A DNA stretch of 64,000 bases from Peristeroidobacter soli (GTDB taxonomy: Bacteria > Pseudomonadota > Gammaproteobacteria > Steroidobacterales > Steroidobacteraceae): the NCBI RefSeq assembly GCF_004138485.1, contig NZ_RYEV01000011.1, forward strand, positions 124,001 to 188,000, written 5' to 3'. The position numbers and the translations under genes were made by a program. Of this stretch, positions 29,810-38,612 are shown piece after piece. Each line of letters starts with the position of its first letter. The first letter of the stretch is position 1. The notes under the pieces are model-generated. The model worked only from the letters and a program-made list of their open reading frames with translations, was not told the origin of the DNA and made no database searches.

Positions 29810-30892
29810 ATGGCGGGTGGAATGAAAATCATAGTCACGGCACTGTGTGCGCTATCGATTACAGGGCCGGTGGCAGGGGCGGAGAGGAGGGTGCGCGTCG
29901 GAACGCCGACTCCCACCGGGCCGGGCACGGCGAGATTGACGGCAGGTATTGAACTGGGCTACTTCAAGGAGGAGGGGCTCGATCTCGAACTACTCGAGTT
30001 TCCTACCACCGTTCCCATCATGAAAGCTGTTGCCGCGAAAGAGGTAGATATTGGCGGCGGCGGAGTGTTTCCCCTCGTTGTGTCCAGCCAGTACGGGAAG
30101 GAGCGTCTGCCTATCAAGTTCTTTTACAACCACATACGCAAGTTCGGTTTCGAGATTGTCGTACCTCCGGAGAGTCCGCTACACAGCATTGCGGATCTGA
30201 AGGGAAAGCGACTCGGAATACTTTCTTTGACCGCTCCCTATGCTCCGGTCACTCGGGTCGTGCTGAAGGAGAACGGACTTTCAGCCAGCGATGTCGAGCT
30301 CGTAGCGGTGGGAGAGAACCGAGCCAGCTTCGATCTCTTGACGAGTGGCAAGATCGACGCGTACGAAACATTCATTGGCAACAGTTCCAAGTATGAGGGC
30401 GAAGGCAAGAAGCTCAAACGTCTGCCTTACAGCGACAGAATCAAGAACCTGCTGACATATAGTTACTATGCCCACAACGATACCTTTGCAAATCAACCCG
30501 AGGTTCTCATCGGCTTCGGGCGTGGAATCGCGAAGAGTCTGATAACCTGCAATATTGCCCCGGAGTGGTGCGTCAAGACGTTGTGGAAATACTATCCGCA
30601 CCTGAAGCCCGCACCCCATGAGATGGAAGACGGACTGAAGCGGCAGGTGTATACCCTGATGTCGACGATGCCCGGGTCCTTCGCCTTCCCTCCAGGTCCG
30701 CGGCATTTCGGTCAGTACCCAGAGAACTCATTCGAGAACCTGATCGACGTGCTCTATGAGGGGGGCGAGCTGACGACGCGCAATGTCAACAAGACGGCGC
30801 TGTACACCAATGAGTTCGTCGATGAGATCAACAAGTTCGACGTGAGTGCGATCGAAACGAGGGCGCTGGAGCTCAGCAGGTCCGCTCGGTAG
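29810..30892 (+). CDS. Orphan NMT1/SsuA-type substrate-binding protein (paralog 1)
   Basis: A 360-aa exported binding protein with a Sec signal (KIIVTALCALSITGPVAGA). Type-II periplasmic-binding features: ELGYFKEEGLDLELLEF, IADLKGKRLGI and SGKIDAYETF. ATG 29810 follows GAGG by 6-7 nt. No ABC permease or ATPase accompanies it, which is unusual for an uptake SBP; it may work with a distant transporter or act as a sensor. A clear paralog is at 57420-58514; the two share LP-KFFYN, IGFGR, the P-LKP block and the YTNE-V--IN-FD ending. Confidence 0.85.
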   Translation: MAGGMKIIVTALCALSITGPVAGAERRVRVGTPTPTGPGTARLTAGIELGYFKEEGLDLELLEFPTTVPIMKAVAAKEVDIGGGGVFPLVVSSQYGKERLPIKFFYNHIRKFGFEIVVPPESPLHSIADLKGKRLGILSLTAPYAPVTRVVLKENGLSASDVELVAVGENRASFDLLTSGKIDAYETFIGNSSKYEGEGKKLKRLPYSDRIKNLLTYSYYAHNDTFANQPEVLIGFGRGIAKSLITCNIAPEWCVKTLWKYYPHLKPAPHEMEDGLKRQVYTLMSTMPGSFAFPPGPRHFGQYPENSFENLIDVLYEGGELTTRNVNKTALYTNEFVDEINKFDVSAIETRALELSRSAR

Positions 30893-30919
30893 CCTGTCGA
30901 TAGGTGCGGTCACTCAGGC

Positions 30920-30950
30920 GCGGCGCTGAGCAATTCAAGCTCGGCGCTGC
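30920..30950. terminator. Bidirectional hairpin terminator between SBP and enoyl-CoA hydratase
   Basis: A 12-bp stem with two G-U pairs and a 7-nt AATTCAA loop lies between two convergent genes. No U-tract is present. Confidence 0.5.
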
Positions 30951-31038
30951 GATGAGGTGGCTCGCGTGCGTTTTACCGGAGCATCAGAGCGTAGCGGGCA
31001 GCTGAGGATAGCGACTCCGCGGGAATGTGCTGGCTCAG

Positions 31039-31830
31039 TCAGCGAAAGTTGGGTGCACGCTTTTCTAAGAACGCGTCCACGGCTTCGCTGTGATCCGGTG
31101 TCTTATGCGCTATGGCCTGGAATGCTGCGGAGAGCTCGAGCACTGTGTCCAGGCGTGAGTGAAGCGCTTCTCGCATCAGCCGCTTTGTCAGTCTCACGCC
31201 ATGGCTGGCGTGCTGGGCGATGCGCCCGGCCAATTCCTTCGCAGCGCTCATCAACTGATCGTGCGGCACGATGCGAGAGACCAGCTGGAATGCCAGGGCC
31301 TGCTGAGCGTCGATCATATCGCCGGTGAATGCGAGCTCGGCCGCTCGCGACATTCCGATGACACGAGGAAGTAGCCAGGCACCGCCGTCGCCAGGAATGA
31401 TTCCGAGCTTGATAAAACTCTCGGCAAACTTGGCGTGCTCCGAGGCGATTCGGATGTCGCACATACAGGCAAGATCCAGGCCCGCGCCAATCGCGTGGCC
31501 GTTGACCGCAGCGATGACTGGGACCTCGAGATTGAACAAGCCGAGTGTCAGCTGTTGAATCCCGCGTCGGTAGTCGTGACGGATGTCCATTTCCGTGACT
31601 TCCGGCGAAGCCTGTCGCTTCATTTCCCGTATGTCGCCCCCTGCCGAGAACGAGGGGCCGTTCCCAGTCAGGATCACGCATCGCACTCTGCGATCGTCGT
31701 GGATGCGATCGATCGCCACGAGAAACTCCGCCACAGCCGTGTTGCCTGTGAGCGGGTTGCGCTTCTCCGGCTGATTCATGGTCAGTGTGACCACCGGACC
31801 GTCTCGTTCGTAAATCAGAAAGTCCGACAT
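31039..31830 (-). CDS. Enoyl-CoA hydratase/isomerase (crotonase family)
   Basis: A 263-aa crotonase. CoA/oxyanion features: FSAGGDIREM, AVNGHAIGAGLDLACMCDIRIAS. In hydratases two Glu residues act on water; here the first lies in a block reading AESFIKLGIIPGDGG, where Phe occupies the usual Glu position, while the second (AELAFTG) remains. It may therefore be an isomerase, a PaaG-like enzyme or another crotonase rather than a classic hydratase. It is the last gene of the minus-strand CoA-pathway cluster, 36 bp after the lyase gene. Confidence 0.85.
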   Translation of the reverse strand: MSDFLIYERDGPVVTLTMNQPEKRNPLTGNTAVAEFLVAIDRIHDDRRVRCVILTGNGPSFSAGGDIREMKRQASPEVTEMDIRHDYRRGIQQLTLGLFNLEVPVIAAVNGHAIGAGLDLACMCDIRIASEHAKFAESFIKLGIIPGDGGAWLLPRVIGMSRAAELAFTGDMIDAQQALAFQLVSRIVPHDQLMSAAKELAGRIAQHASHGVRLTKRLMREALHSRLDTVLELSAAFQAIAHKTPDHSEAVDAFLEKRAPNFR

Positions 31831-31866
31831 CGCAGGAGGCTCTCGGAAGGCGGCAGCGCCAGGCGG

Positions 31867-32757
31867 TTAGAAGCGAGCCTGGCGTTCGGCAGAGACGCCG
31901 AACTGCTTCTCCAAGGCCTGCACTTCTTCCAGGCCGAGCAGAGTGAAGAATTCGCGAAAGGTGGCGATTTCGCCGACGAGGTTCTTCGCCGACCCATCCG
32001 CCTTGAGCGTGTCGAGCGTACGGCTGGCGGCTTTGACGGCGGCCAGCAGCGTGAAGATCGGGTAAATCGCAATCTTGAAGCCGAGCTGGGCGATTTCGTC
32101 CTTGTGCAAGAAGGGTGTCTTGCCGCTGGACGCCATGTTGAAGATTGCAGGGCAGGAGAATGCTTTTGGAATGCGCGCGATCTGCTCCATCTCAGTAGGC
32201 GCTTCGACAAATATGGCATCAGCGCCCGCATCCGCGTAGGTCTTCGCGCGCTTGAGTGCAGCTTCAAATCCTTCGACTGCGAGCGCATCCGTTCGGGCGA
32301 TGATCATGAAATCTGGATCGGTGCGCGCGGCCATGGCTGCGCGAATCTTGGCCACCATTTCTTCCACAGGGACGATCGCCTTGCCAGAGAAGTGCCCGCA
32401 GCGCTTGGGTAGCATCTGATCCTCGATATGGATGGCAGCGACGCCTGCTTGCTCGAAGCGACGGACGGTTCGCATGACATTCATCACGCCACCGAATCCG
32501 TCGTCGGCATCCGAGATCAGCGGCAGGCCGGAGGCCGCAGCAATATTCTGTGCGTTCTCCGCCATTTCGGTCAGCGTAATGACGCCCGTATCCGGTTGCC
32601 CGAGTCGGATGGCGCAGGTGCCCGCACCCGACATATAAATAGCGTCGAAACCTTTCTGGGCGACGAGTCGGGCGGTGACTGCGTCGGAGGCGCCCGGCGC
32701 CATCAAGAGGTTACCCGAAGCAAGCAGCTGCCGGAGTCGTGTCGTTGCCTTAGTCAC
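31867..32757 (-). CDS. Isocitrate lyase/PEP mutase-family lyase (methylisocitrate or dimethylmalate lyase-like)
   Basis: A 296-aa TIM-barrel enzyme. It contains the Mg-binding DADDGFGG, the catalytic KRCGHF loop (Cys retained, as in methylisocitrate and 2,3-dimethylmalate lyases), IIARTDALAV and FVEAPTEMEQI. It would cleave a substituted malate or isocitrate into a 2-oxoacid and a shorter acid. Its ATG overlaps the stop of the LeuD-like gene by 4 nt (translational coupling), which ties it to the LeuCD-like hydratase. In Eubacterium barkeri the same trio (large and small hydratase subunits plus lyase) acts on dimethylmaleate; the substrate here is unknown. Confidence 0.85.
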   Translation of the reverse strand: MTKATTRLRQLLASGNLLMAPGASDAVTARLVAQKGFDAIYMSGAGTCAIRLGQPDTGVITLTEMAENAQNIAAASGLPLISDADDGFGGVMNVMRTVRRFEQAGVAAIHIEDQMLPKRCGHFSGKAIVPVEEMVAKIRAAMAARTDPDFMIIARTDALAVEGFEAALKRAKTYADAGADAIFVEAPTEMEQIARIPKAFSCPAIFNMASSGKTPFLHKDEIAQLGFKIAIYPIFTLLAAVKAASRTLDTLKADGSAKNLVGEIATFREFFTLLGLEEVQALEKQFGVSAERQARF

Positions 32758-33266
32758 TGTTTTGCCTTTGCTTTGCCAGGTTCGATCAAGCCGAGCTTTT
32801 CCAGCAGGGAAAATACGCCGCCTTCCATCATCAGGGAGCGCAGCTCCACCGGAATCGGCGTGATCGGCAGGCTCGTGCCGGTCTGTTCGTTGGTTACCAA
32901 CCAGTTATCGATGTCCACTTGCGCAACCTGGCCTTCTGCGAACAGCTCGTGGATGCCAGGGCACTCCATGGCAACGAAGCCGAAGTTCACAGCATTGCGA
33001 AAGAACAGGCCATTCAACGATTCGGCGAGCATGCACGAGAGTCCAACATTCTTGAGCGAGCGCGCCGCGGGCCGGCTCGAGCCCATGCCGAAGTTGCGGC
33101 CACCGATGAGCACATCGCCTCGCTGAACTTCGTTGACCCAACCGGGCCGATTGGCCTGAAAGACCGCGCGAGCTTGAGCTTCCGGGCTCGCGTAAGTCAC
33201 CTCGCTGGGCACCATAAGATCCGTGTTGATGTTGTCTCCAAACGTCCAGACTTTGCCGCGAATCAT
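32754..33266 (-). CDS. Aconitase-family hydratase small subunit (LeuD/DmdB-like)
   Basis: A 170-aa swivelling domain: GKVWTFGDNINTDLMVPSEV, GRNFGMGSSRPAARSLKNVG (substrate-binding GSSR loop) and FFRNAVNFGF are the LeuD hallmarks. It partners the large subunit, whose stop overlaps its start by 4 nt. It sits in a gene set without leuA, so anabolic isopropylmalate isomerase is unlikely. Confidence 0.9.
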   Translation of the reverse strand: MIRGKVWTFGDNINTDLMVPSEVTYASPEAQARAVFQANRPGWVNEVQRGDVLIGGRNFGMGSSRPAARSLKNVGLSCMLAESLNGLFFRNAVNFGFVAMECPGIHELFAEGQVAQVDIDNWLVTNEQTGTSLPITPIPVELRSLMMEGGVFSLLEKLGLIEPGKAKAKQ

Positions 33267-34513
33267 TGCAGCGCTCCGGGATGGATGATTTTGCCTGCAA
33301 TGGCCGAGGCAGCGACTGTCGCAGGGGAGGCCATGAAGATGCGCGCGGTGTTGTCTCCCATGCGGCCTTTGAAATTGCGCGTGCTGGCCGTGATGCAGGT
33401 TTCGTTCGGCCCCAGCACTCCCATGTGGCCGCCGTAGCAGGCTCCACAGGTGGCGGGGGTAACAACGGCGCCGGCGGCAATCAATGTTTGCAGATAGCCC
33501 GCCTTGGCTGCCGCCTGCAACACAGCTTGGGAGCTCGGCGTGATCAGGAAGCGAACGCCCGGCGCCACGTGCTTACCGGCGACCACGCGTGCGGCTTCGG
33601 AGAGATCGTCCAGAGTGCCGTTGGCACAGGAGCCGATGAACGCCTGATCGATCTTCTCACCCTCGACTTCTGAGATCGGGCGGGAGTTGTTGATGACGGT
33701 GTCGGGCAGCGCGACCAGCGGCTCGAGTTGATCGAGATCGATGGTATGGCGGGCCCGGTACTTGGCATCCGGGCTCGCCACGACCGGTACGAAGGAGCGG
33801 TCCGTGCGCTCTCTCATATAATTAATGAGCAGCTCATCGGGTTCGAAGGTCACAAACTCCGCGCTCAGCTCTGCTCCCATCGCCGCCATCGTGCGTCGAG
33901 CATTCATGCTCAGTGTCGACATGCCAGGGCCGCCATATTCGATGTTCTGACCGGCATGCTCTCCAAAGCGATTGGCGATATGGAGAAACACATCTTTCGC
34001 GGATACGCCCGGGCGCAGCTTGCCGACGAGGTCGTAGCGCACCGTCTCGCCGACTTGGAACCAAGTCTTGCCGGTCGTCAACGCATAGATCATGTCGGGA
34101 TACCCGATGCCTCGCGCAGCCGTATTGAAAGCACCGCTGGCGCAGGTATGGGAGTCAGAACAGACGAGCACGGTCCCTGGCAGCGCATAGCCTTTGTCCG
34201 CTACGACTGCATGGCTGATGCCTTGATCCGGGCCGACGTCGTGAAAGCGCTTGATGCCGAACTTCTTGACGAACTCGCGGCCGTAGTGGTGCGCCTCGGC
34301 TGCGGCCTGGTCCGGCGCTGGAACGACGTGGTCGTAGATGACGGCAACGTTTTCCGGGGCGTGAACCTTGAGGACCTCTTTGCGCAGAGTCTTGAAGAAG
34401 CTCGTGTCCAGCATCACGACGGTGTCGACGTTCACCACGACAAAGTCGCCGGGGCTAACCGCCGCTCTACCACTCGCCCGCGCGAGAATGGCTTCGGCAA
34501 TCGTCATACCCAT
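33263..34513 (-). CDS. Aconitase-family hydratase large subunit (LeuC/DmdA-like)
   Basis: A 416-aa [4Fe-4S] enzyme subunit. Cluster cysteines are IGSCANGT and ATCGACYGGHMG (C-x-x-C). VCSDSHTCASGAFNT and GMSTLSMNARRTMAAMGAE are active-site blocks of the bacterial LeuC2/homoaconitase group. It would reversibly hydrate/dehydrate a substituted malate. Its ATG shares one base with the TGA of the CoA-transferase (TGATG), and GAGG lies upstream, so the whole series is one operon. Confidence 0.92.
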   Translation of the reverse strand: MGMTIAEAILARASGRAAVSPGDFVVVNVDTVVMLDTSFFKTLRKEVLKVHAPENVAVIYDHVVPAPDQAAAEAHHYGREFVKKFGIKRFHDVGPDQGISHAVVADKGYALPGTVLVCSDSHTCASGAFNTAARGIGYPDMIYALTTGKTWFQVGETVRYDLVGKLRPGVSAKDVFLHIANRFGEHAGQNIEYGGPGMSTLSMNARRTMAAMGAELSAEFVTFEPDELLINYMRERTDRSFVPVVASPDAKYRARHTIDLDQLEPLVALPDTVINNSRPISEVEGEKIDQAFIGSCANGTLDDLSEAARVVAGKHVAPGVRFLITPSSQAVLQAAAKAGYLQTLIAAGAVVTPATCGACYGGHMGVLGPNETCITASTRNFKGRMGDNTARIFMASPATVAASAIAGKIIHPGALQ

Positions 34514-35688
34514 CAGCTCACCTCTTCGCGCTGCGCCTGAATGGTAGGCGTCGTCGGTAACGATGCCACAATTTCGTGCTGGTGTTCATTGACTCGCGGT
34601 GGCCGCCGTCGGTACGTCGGTTTCGATCGGCTCATTTTGATGGGGGAGGCCACGCCTCGGTAGCCATCGAGCCCGACAATCATCTCTCGATGAACCGTGT
34701 GCGGATGCTCGATAGCTTCCTTGATGTTCTGCACGGGGCCACAGGGGACGCCGGCTTTGTTCAGCCGCTCGCAAATCTCGTGCACGTCCAAGCATGCCAA
34801 TTTTGTTTCGATCAGCGCTTTCATGGCATCGCGATTTTGGGTGCGCCTCTCGTTGGAGGCAAAGCGCGAATCGGCAGCAAGCTCCGCGGCGCCGATCGCC
34901 TGGCACAGGCTTTCGAACTGACCGTTGTTGCCGACCGCGAGAAAAATAGAGCCGTTCTTGGTTATAAAGCGATCATAAGGCGTGATGTTGGGATGCGCGC
35001 TCCCGGCCGGTTTGGCGATCTGGCCCGATCGCAAGAAATTAGCGATGAACGGATGCAGCAGGCTCAAGCCATTATCGAACAACGAGGACTCGATGACCTG
35101 GCCCTTGCCCGAGATATCTCGATCTCGCAAGGCCAGCATGATGCCCAGGGCGGCATTGATGCCGGTGACCAGGTCGATGATTGGAATGCCGAGGCGTAGT
35201 GGCGCCCCGTCGCGTTCGCCGTTCACGCTCATCAGCCCAGTCAGCCCCTGCGCTACGGCATCATACCCCGGCAAGCCGCCCAAGGGGCCGTCCTCGCCAA
35301 ATCCGGTGATCCAGCAATGCACCAAGCGAGGAAACTGCTTTTGTAACAGGGTCGGATGCAATCCCCAGCGGCGCAATGAGCTGAGCTTGAAGTTTTGTAC
35401 GAGTACGTCCGACTGCTCGAGCAACTCGAACACGACGCGTTGACCGGCGGGCGAATTGAGATTGAGTGCGATGCTGCGTTTGTTGCGGTTCGCGCCTTCA
35501 AAGTAGGCGGCGGACCCCTCATTGAAGGGGGGGCCCCAGGTCCGTGTTTCGTCCCCGTCAGGCGGCTCGACTTTGATGACGTCGGCGCCGTGATCGCCGA
35601 GGATCTGCGTGCAATAGGGCCCACCGAGTACGCGACTGAGGTCGAGGACCTTGATGCCGTGTAATGCGCCTGTGTTCTGTTCGTTCAC
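34513..35688 (-). CDS. Class III (CaiB/BaiF) CoA-transferase
   Basis: A 391-aa protein with LSRVLGGPYCTQILGDHGADVIKVE, the catalytic Asp region PGYDAVAQGLTGLMS and RNKRSIALNL. Members move CoA between succinyl-, acetyl- or substrate-CoA and carboxylic acids such as benzylsuccinate, mesaconate or carnitine. In this operon it would activate a dicarboxylic acid before dehydrogenation. The gene lies 35 bp after the acyl-CoA dehydrogenase stop. Confidence 0.92.
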   Translation of the reverse strand: MNEQNTGALHGIKVLDLSRVLGGPYCTQILGDHGADVIKVEPPDGDETRTWGPPFNEGSAAYFEGANRNKRSIALNLNSPAGQRVVFELLEQSDVLVQNFKLSSLRRWGLHPTLLQKQFPRLVHCWITGFGEDGPLGGLPGYDAVAQGLTGLMSVNGERDGAPLRLGIPIIDLVTGINAALGIMLALRDRDISGKGQVIESSLFDNGLSLLHPFIANFLRSGQIAKPAGSAHPNITPYDRFITKNGSIFLAVGNNGQFESLCQAIGAAELAADSRFASNERRTQNRDAMKALIETKLACLDVHEICERLNKAGVPCGPVQNIKEAIEHPHTVHREMIVGLDGYRGVASPIKMSRSKPTYRRRPPRVNEHQHEIVASLPTTPTIQAQREEVS

Positions 35689-35723
35689 GCGCGGATTCCT
35701 TAACTAGCTATCAATGCTCGTGG

Positions 35724-36896
35724 TCAGTAGGACTTGGGCAGATCGAGCGCCTTCTCGGAGATGAAGTTCATGATCATCTGCGGGCTGACCGGCGCAATGC
35801 GAGCGATGAAGCATTCTCTGAGGTAGCGTTCGACGTGATATTCCTTCGAATAGCCCATTCCGCCATGTGTCATTACCGCGTTCTGACATGCTTCGAATGA
35901 CGCCTCGGCAGCCAGGAATTTGGCGCTGTTCGCTTCGACACCGCACGGTCGGTCCGCGTCGTACAGCGAGGCTGCTCGTTCCATCATGAGTTCGGCCGCA
36001 GCGAGATTCATCCAGCAACGCGCAAGAGGATGTTGAATCCCCTGGTTCTGTCCGATCGGGCGCCCGAACACCACGCGTTCGGCTGCGTATCGTGATGCTT
36101 TGCGTAGAGCGGCGTAGCCAAGTCCAATCGCTTCGGCTGCAATCAAGATGCGTTCTGGATTGAAGCCGTGCAGGATCTGTCGAAAGCCGTTGCCCTCTTG
36201 GCCGATCAGATCCTCGGCAGGCACCTTCCAGTTTTCGAAGAACAGCATGTTCGAATCGACGGCGTGACGGCCGAGCTTGTCGATCTCACGTATTTCGACT
36301 GCCGCGCGGTCCAGGTCGGTATAGAACAGACTCAATCCTTCCGTCGGCTGCTTCACCTGATCCAGCGGCGTCGTTCGAACCAGGATCAGCGCTTTGTTCG
36401 CTACTTGAGCGGTCGAGATCCAAATCTTGGATCCGGTCAATCGATAGTGGTCGCCGTCGCGAACGGCGCGGCTCTGCAATTTCGTCGTATCGAGTCCGGA
36501 ATTGGGTTCGGTGACCGCGAAGCAGGCCTTCTCGCGGCCGGCAATCAAAGGACGAAGCATGCGCTGCTTCTGTGCGTCGGTGCCGAAACGCACCACCGGC
36601 TGCAGACCGAAAATGTTCATGTGAATGGCGGATGCGCCGCTCATGCCCGCGCCGGACTGCGCAATCGTGCGCATCATGATCGCCGCTTCACGGATGCCAA
36701 GCCCGGCCCCGCCATAGGCCTCAGGCATCGCAATGCCGAGCCATCCGGCATCGGCAACGGCGCGGTAGAATTCTTCTGGAAATTCCCCCGAGGCATCGTG
36801 CGCTCGCCAGTAGTCGTCGCCGAACTTGCTGCACAGTTGCTCGATCGGCTGGACGATGTCGGATCGGTTCGACTCAGGGCTGATGGAATCTAACAT
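35724..36896 (-). CDS. Acyl-CoA dehydrogenase
   Basis: A 390-aa FAD enzyme of the usual length. The signature ACFAVTEPNSGLDTT and LTGSKIWIS are present. The catalytic Glu is retained in GYSKEYHVERYLRE, in the position found in medium- and short-chain dehydrogenases. Electrons would pass to the ETF encoded at 27977-29690. It is the first gene of the minus-strand cluster. No clear Shine-Dalgarno precedes ATG 36896. Confidence 0.92.
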   Translation of the reverse strand: MLDSISPESNRSDIVQPIEQLCSKFGDDYWRAHDASGEFPEEFYRAVADAGWLGIAMPEAYGGAGLGIREAAIMMRTIAQSGAGMSGASAIHMNIFGLQPVVRFGTDAQKQRMLRPLIAGREKACFAVTEPNSGLDTTKLQSRAVRDGDHYRLTGSKIWISTAQVANKALILVRTTPLDQVKQPTEGLSLFYTDLDRAAVEIREIDKLGRHAVDSNMLFFENWKVPAEDLIGQEGNGFRQILHGFNPERILIAAEAIGLGYAALRKASRYAAERVVFGRPIGQNQGIQHPLARCWMNLAAAELMMERAASLYDADRPCGVEANSAKFLAAEASFEACQNAVMTHGGMGYSKEYHVERYLRECFIARIAPVSPQMIMNFISEKALDLPKSY

Positions 36897-37775
36897 CGGT
36901 GAGTACAGTTACCATTTCAGTGCGTGCGCATTCTAGCACGACGTTCTCCATACCGACATAGCGAAATCGGAGCGTCGCGTTGTCTTCGCAAGCCGGAATG
37001 GTGACCAGATAGCGCGTAGGCCTTCCACCGGCGCGCGATCAAATCATCAATCGATACTGGTTCTGTGAGCGCAGTAATAAGTAGTCGAGTTGCTGCGCCA
37101 TCGTGCCATTTTACAACGTGACAATTGCGGCGAAATGGGCTGGAAAGCGCAGGGTCTGGATAGCGATGGCCAATTGTTTTCTATGCGCTCTCGAACAGTC
37201 CCGCGCGAATGACAAGATGAGCGCCGGGGCGATACTTATTAATAGGTCATCGGCGCGAGGCGAGCATCCTGCTCGTCTGACTTTGCATCACACGTGCTGC
37301 CGATACCCGCAAGCGCTACGCCAAATGCTGGTCGCATTGAGCCATCGGACGACAAGTCCCATGATCGTTTCCCGGTACGGGTATGGGAATGATATTCGGA
37401 TCTTGACAACCGACTGGTGGAGCGAAGATGCTACTGGGGCACGACAGGCCGAGGTCGCGGCGCTCGTCTGCAAGGGCGGGAGCGGGGGATCTCTGTGGAT
37501 TGTCGTGGCGCCTGTGCCGCTGGATGGCCCCACTCTTTATCGAGCGCGCCTATCCGGGAGCGCACCTGATCGGATTGATGGCGCTCCGGTCACTAGAACG
37601 CAGGATAGGCCAGTCATCACCGATCGAATTCGCCAGCTATTGCGCGTCCCGTCATCACCACTCGGCGACTGTTGTCCACCTGTCTCCCGGGCGATCGAGG
37701 GGCGGCATGGCTGCATCGAATCGCCGATTCACCTGGCCTTTTACAAATTCACCCATTGATCACCAAGGTGCGGTT
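36897..37775. other. 880-bp divergent intergenic region with operator site C
   Basis: This lies between the minus-strand CoA cluster and the plus-strand NicD-like operon. The long open frames in it (for example 37103-37759) have no protein-like composition or recognisable motif. It contains operator site C (37383-37401) followed at once by a TTGACA hexamer (37403-37408). This points to a long untranslated leader or an unseen small RNA. Confidence 0.5.
37383..37401 (+). promoter_or_regulatory. Inverted-repeat operator (site C)
   Basis: ATGGGAATGATATTCGGAT matches the shared ATNNGAAYGAYRTTC core exactly; its first 15 bases are identical to site D on the opposite strand at 57207-57225. It abuts a TTGACA hexamer, as site A abuts its -35. 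Confidence 0.6.
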
Positions 37776-38579
37776 ATGACGTTTCCCAGCTTTGTTCATG
37801 GTCACACGCTTCGCGCCAACAACATACGTCAACACTACCTTCGCTTCGGAGGAAAGGGCTCGCCGCTCATTCTGGTCCCTGGGATCATGACGCCGGGGCC
37901 GATCTGGGATTTCGTTGCCGCCCGTCTTGGCTCGGTTTACGACACGTACTTGATCGATGTTCGTGGGCGGGGCCTGTCGGAGTCGGCGGACGATCTGGAC
38001 TATAGCCTCGACGCCTACGCGGACGATGTCGCCGGTTTGGCCGGAGCGCTGGGCTTCGAGAAGTACACGATCGTCGGCCACTCGATGGGGGCACGAATCG
38101 CGTTGCGCGCGGCTGCGAGGCATGGAGCCTCGATTGATCAGATCGTCATGATCGATCCGCCCGTGAGCGGACCGGGACGGCGGCGCTATCCGGTGCCGAT
38201 CGAGCGAGTGCTCGAGAGGTTGGCCAAAGCCAAGAGGGGCGAGTTGTGGGAGTTCACCAAGGACGATCCCTACTGGAGCGAACATTCCAAGAGAGTGCGC
38301 GCCGAGTGGACGCACACCTGCAACGAGGTTGCGGTGGTGACGACCCATCGTAACTTCCATGACGAAGACATCTTTCAAAACTTTGCCACGGTCAAAGTGA
38401 GGACTTCGCTCATGGTGGCGACCCGTGGCGGGACGATCGAGGCGCAGGATATTGAAGATATCAAGGCCCTGATGCCGTCGATCGTGGTCGATCACGTCGA
38501 GGGGGGGCACATGATTCCGTTCGAGAACGAGCCTGGCTTCTTCACGAGTCTGGGGCGGTTGCTCGGTACCAAGCTCTAA
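37776..38579 (+). CDS. Alpha/beta hydrolase, NicD-like (N-formylmaleamate deformylase family)
   Basis: A 267-aa cytosolic hydrolase. RANNIRQHYLRFGG..LILVPGIMTPGPIW, YDTYLIDVRGRGLSES, VGHSMGARIALR (nucleophile Ser) and DPPVSGPGRRRYP closely follow what I recall of NicD, the deformylase of aerobic nicotinate degradation. His of EGGHMIPF completes the triad. The true substrate may be another small amide or ester; other nic genes are absent apart from a neighbouring amidase-fold protein. ATG 37776 gives the family start although the frame is open upstream. Confidence 0.8.
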   Translation: MTFPSFVHGHTLRANNIRQHYLRFGGKGSPLILVPGIMTPGPIWDFVAARLGSVYDTYLIDVRGRGLSESADDLDYSLDAYADDVAGLAGALGFEKYTIVGHSMGARIALRAAARHGASIDQIVMIDPPVSGPGRRRYPVPIERVLERLAKAKRGELWEFTKDDPYWSEHSKRVRAEWTHTCNEVAVVTTHRNFHDEDIFQNFATVKVRTSLMVATRGGTIEAQDIEDIKALMPSIVVDHVEGGHMIPFENEPGFFTSLGRLLGTKL

Positions 38580-38612
38580 TCCTGTCAGTGTCCCAAAGTT
38601 GGTAAGAATGCG

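Noticed and set aside
37103-37759. 218-codon plus-strand open frame between the CoA cluster and the NicD-like gene
   Set aside because: No motif, no plausible start signal, irregular composition; it overlaps operator C. Treated as non-coding.
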